Below are positions 56,694 to 56,914 of a DNA stretch of 56,914 nucleotides, in pieces (the stretch's first letter is position 1; each line of letters begins with the position of its first letter). Source of the DNA: Bacteroidales bacterium (GTDB taxonomy: Bacteria; Bacteroidota; Bacteroidia; Bacteroidales; UBA12077); contig JAGXLL010000016.1 in the NCBI GenBank assembly GCA_018334675.1, forward strand, positions 1 to 56,914, written 5' to 3'. The notes under the pieces are model-generated. The model saw only the letters and a list, made by a program, of their open reading frames with translations, had not been told where the DNA came from and did not search any database. Position numbers and translations under genes: made by a program.

Positions 56694-56914
56694 TTATTTA
56701 ATGTTGAGGGCATTTATGATGCCGTCGATGCGTTCCTCCAGCATCCGGTCGACTTTCTCTAAGTCTTCGCGTTTTTCGAGTTTGTCGTTGACGCTGAAAT
56801 AGAATTTGATTTTGGGTTCGGTGCCGGAAGGCCGCATGGATATTTTGGAGCCGTCTTTGAGAATGAACTGAAGCACGTTGGCTTTGGGCAGGTTGATGTT
56901 ATAGCGCAGGTGGC
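56694..56914 (-). CDS. Phosphoglucomutase/phosphomannomutase, C-terminal part (cut by window edge)
   Basis: The last 73 or so codons of an alpha-D-phosphohexomutase. The frame stays open to the window edge and contains the phosphate-binding loop [13 protein letters not shown] in the C-terminal domain, followed by the helix [17 protein letters not shown]. The catalytic serine and metal site lie outside the window. The glucose versus mannose substrate cannot be decided. Confidence 0.9.
   Translation of the reverse strand, partial: HLRYNINLPKANVLQFILKDGSKISMRPSGTEPKIKFYFSVNDKLEKREDLEKVDRMLEERIDGIINALNIK

Noticed and set aside
1-56914. tRNA, rRNA, CRISPR, transposase or prophage genes
   Set aside because: I saw no cloverleaf-like, rRNA-like or regularly spaced repeat sequence and no transposase, integrase or phage protein motifs.

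Overview
The window looks like a chromosomal segment of an anaerobic, hydrogen-metabolising member of the Bacteroidetes (Bacteroidales/Marinilabiliales-like). The evidence is the TAnnTTTG-type -7 promoter elements, the many genes without a Shine-Dalgarno sequence, the Bacteroidetes-style B12 riboswitch and BtuFCD set, and the LysM/periplasmic-binding fusion protein. No rRNA, tRNA, CRISPR array, phage or transposase was seen.

Left part (1-17.7 kb): a B12-centred methyl-transfer region. A minus-strand btuF-btuC-btuD import operon sits behind a cobalamin riboswitch, and a second, truncated riboswitch lies at the left edge. Facing it is a plus-strand run of about 13.5 kb. It encodes a corrinoid protein, two MttB-family (non-pyrrolysine) methyltransferases, an ASKHA/hydantoinase-like ATPase, a DUF1638 protein and a methyl-tetrahydrofolate methyltransferase. 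These are followed on the same strand by a sarcosine/dimethylglycine-type SAM methyltransferase, S-adenosylhomocysteine hydrolase, S-adenosylmethionine synthetase and two adenosine-kinase-like PfkB kinases. A corrinoid route that removes methyl groups from a quaternary amine therefore lies next to a nearly complete SAM cycle ending in a betaine-forming type of methyltransferase. This pairing is the most unusual feature of the window.

Middle (17.8-22.1 kb): a patchwork. It holds a NarL-type response regulator with a decayed histidine-kinase fragment, a pterin carbinolamine dehydratase, the C-terminal stub of a probable cation/proton antiporter, and a large SNF2-family helicase.

Right part (22.4-56 kb): a redox and hydrogen region. 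It contains (i) a three-gene complex with NuoE, NuoF and NfnB/NuoG-like parts resembling the Stn-type electron-bifurcating transhydrogenase; (ii) a ferritin-like protein, a LysM protein and an encapsulin nanocompartment with its EncFtn ferritin cargo; (iii) a trimeric HydABC-type [FeFe]-hydrogenase; (iv) a 17-gene group 4 [NiFe]-hydrogenase/Mrp-antiporter operon that also carries a flavin/NAD(P)H diaphorase pair; (v) the NADH-sensing repressor Rex; and (vi) a complete hypFCDEAB maturation operon. Rex-like operators can be read upstream of the transhydrogenase, the [FeFe]-hydrogenase, the [NiFe]-hydrogenase and rex itself, so the NADH/NAD+ ratio probably controls all of them together. The inferred physiology is interconversion of NADH, NADPH, reduced ferredoxin, H2 and an ion gradient, alongside B12-dependent use of methylated amines. 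The window ends with YjbQ and the 3' end of a phosphosugar mutase gene.
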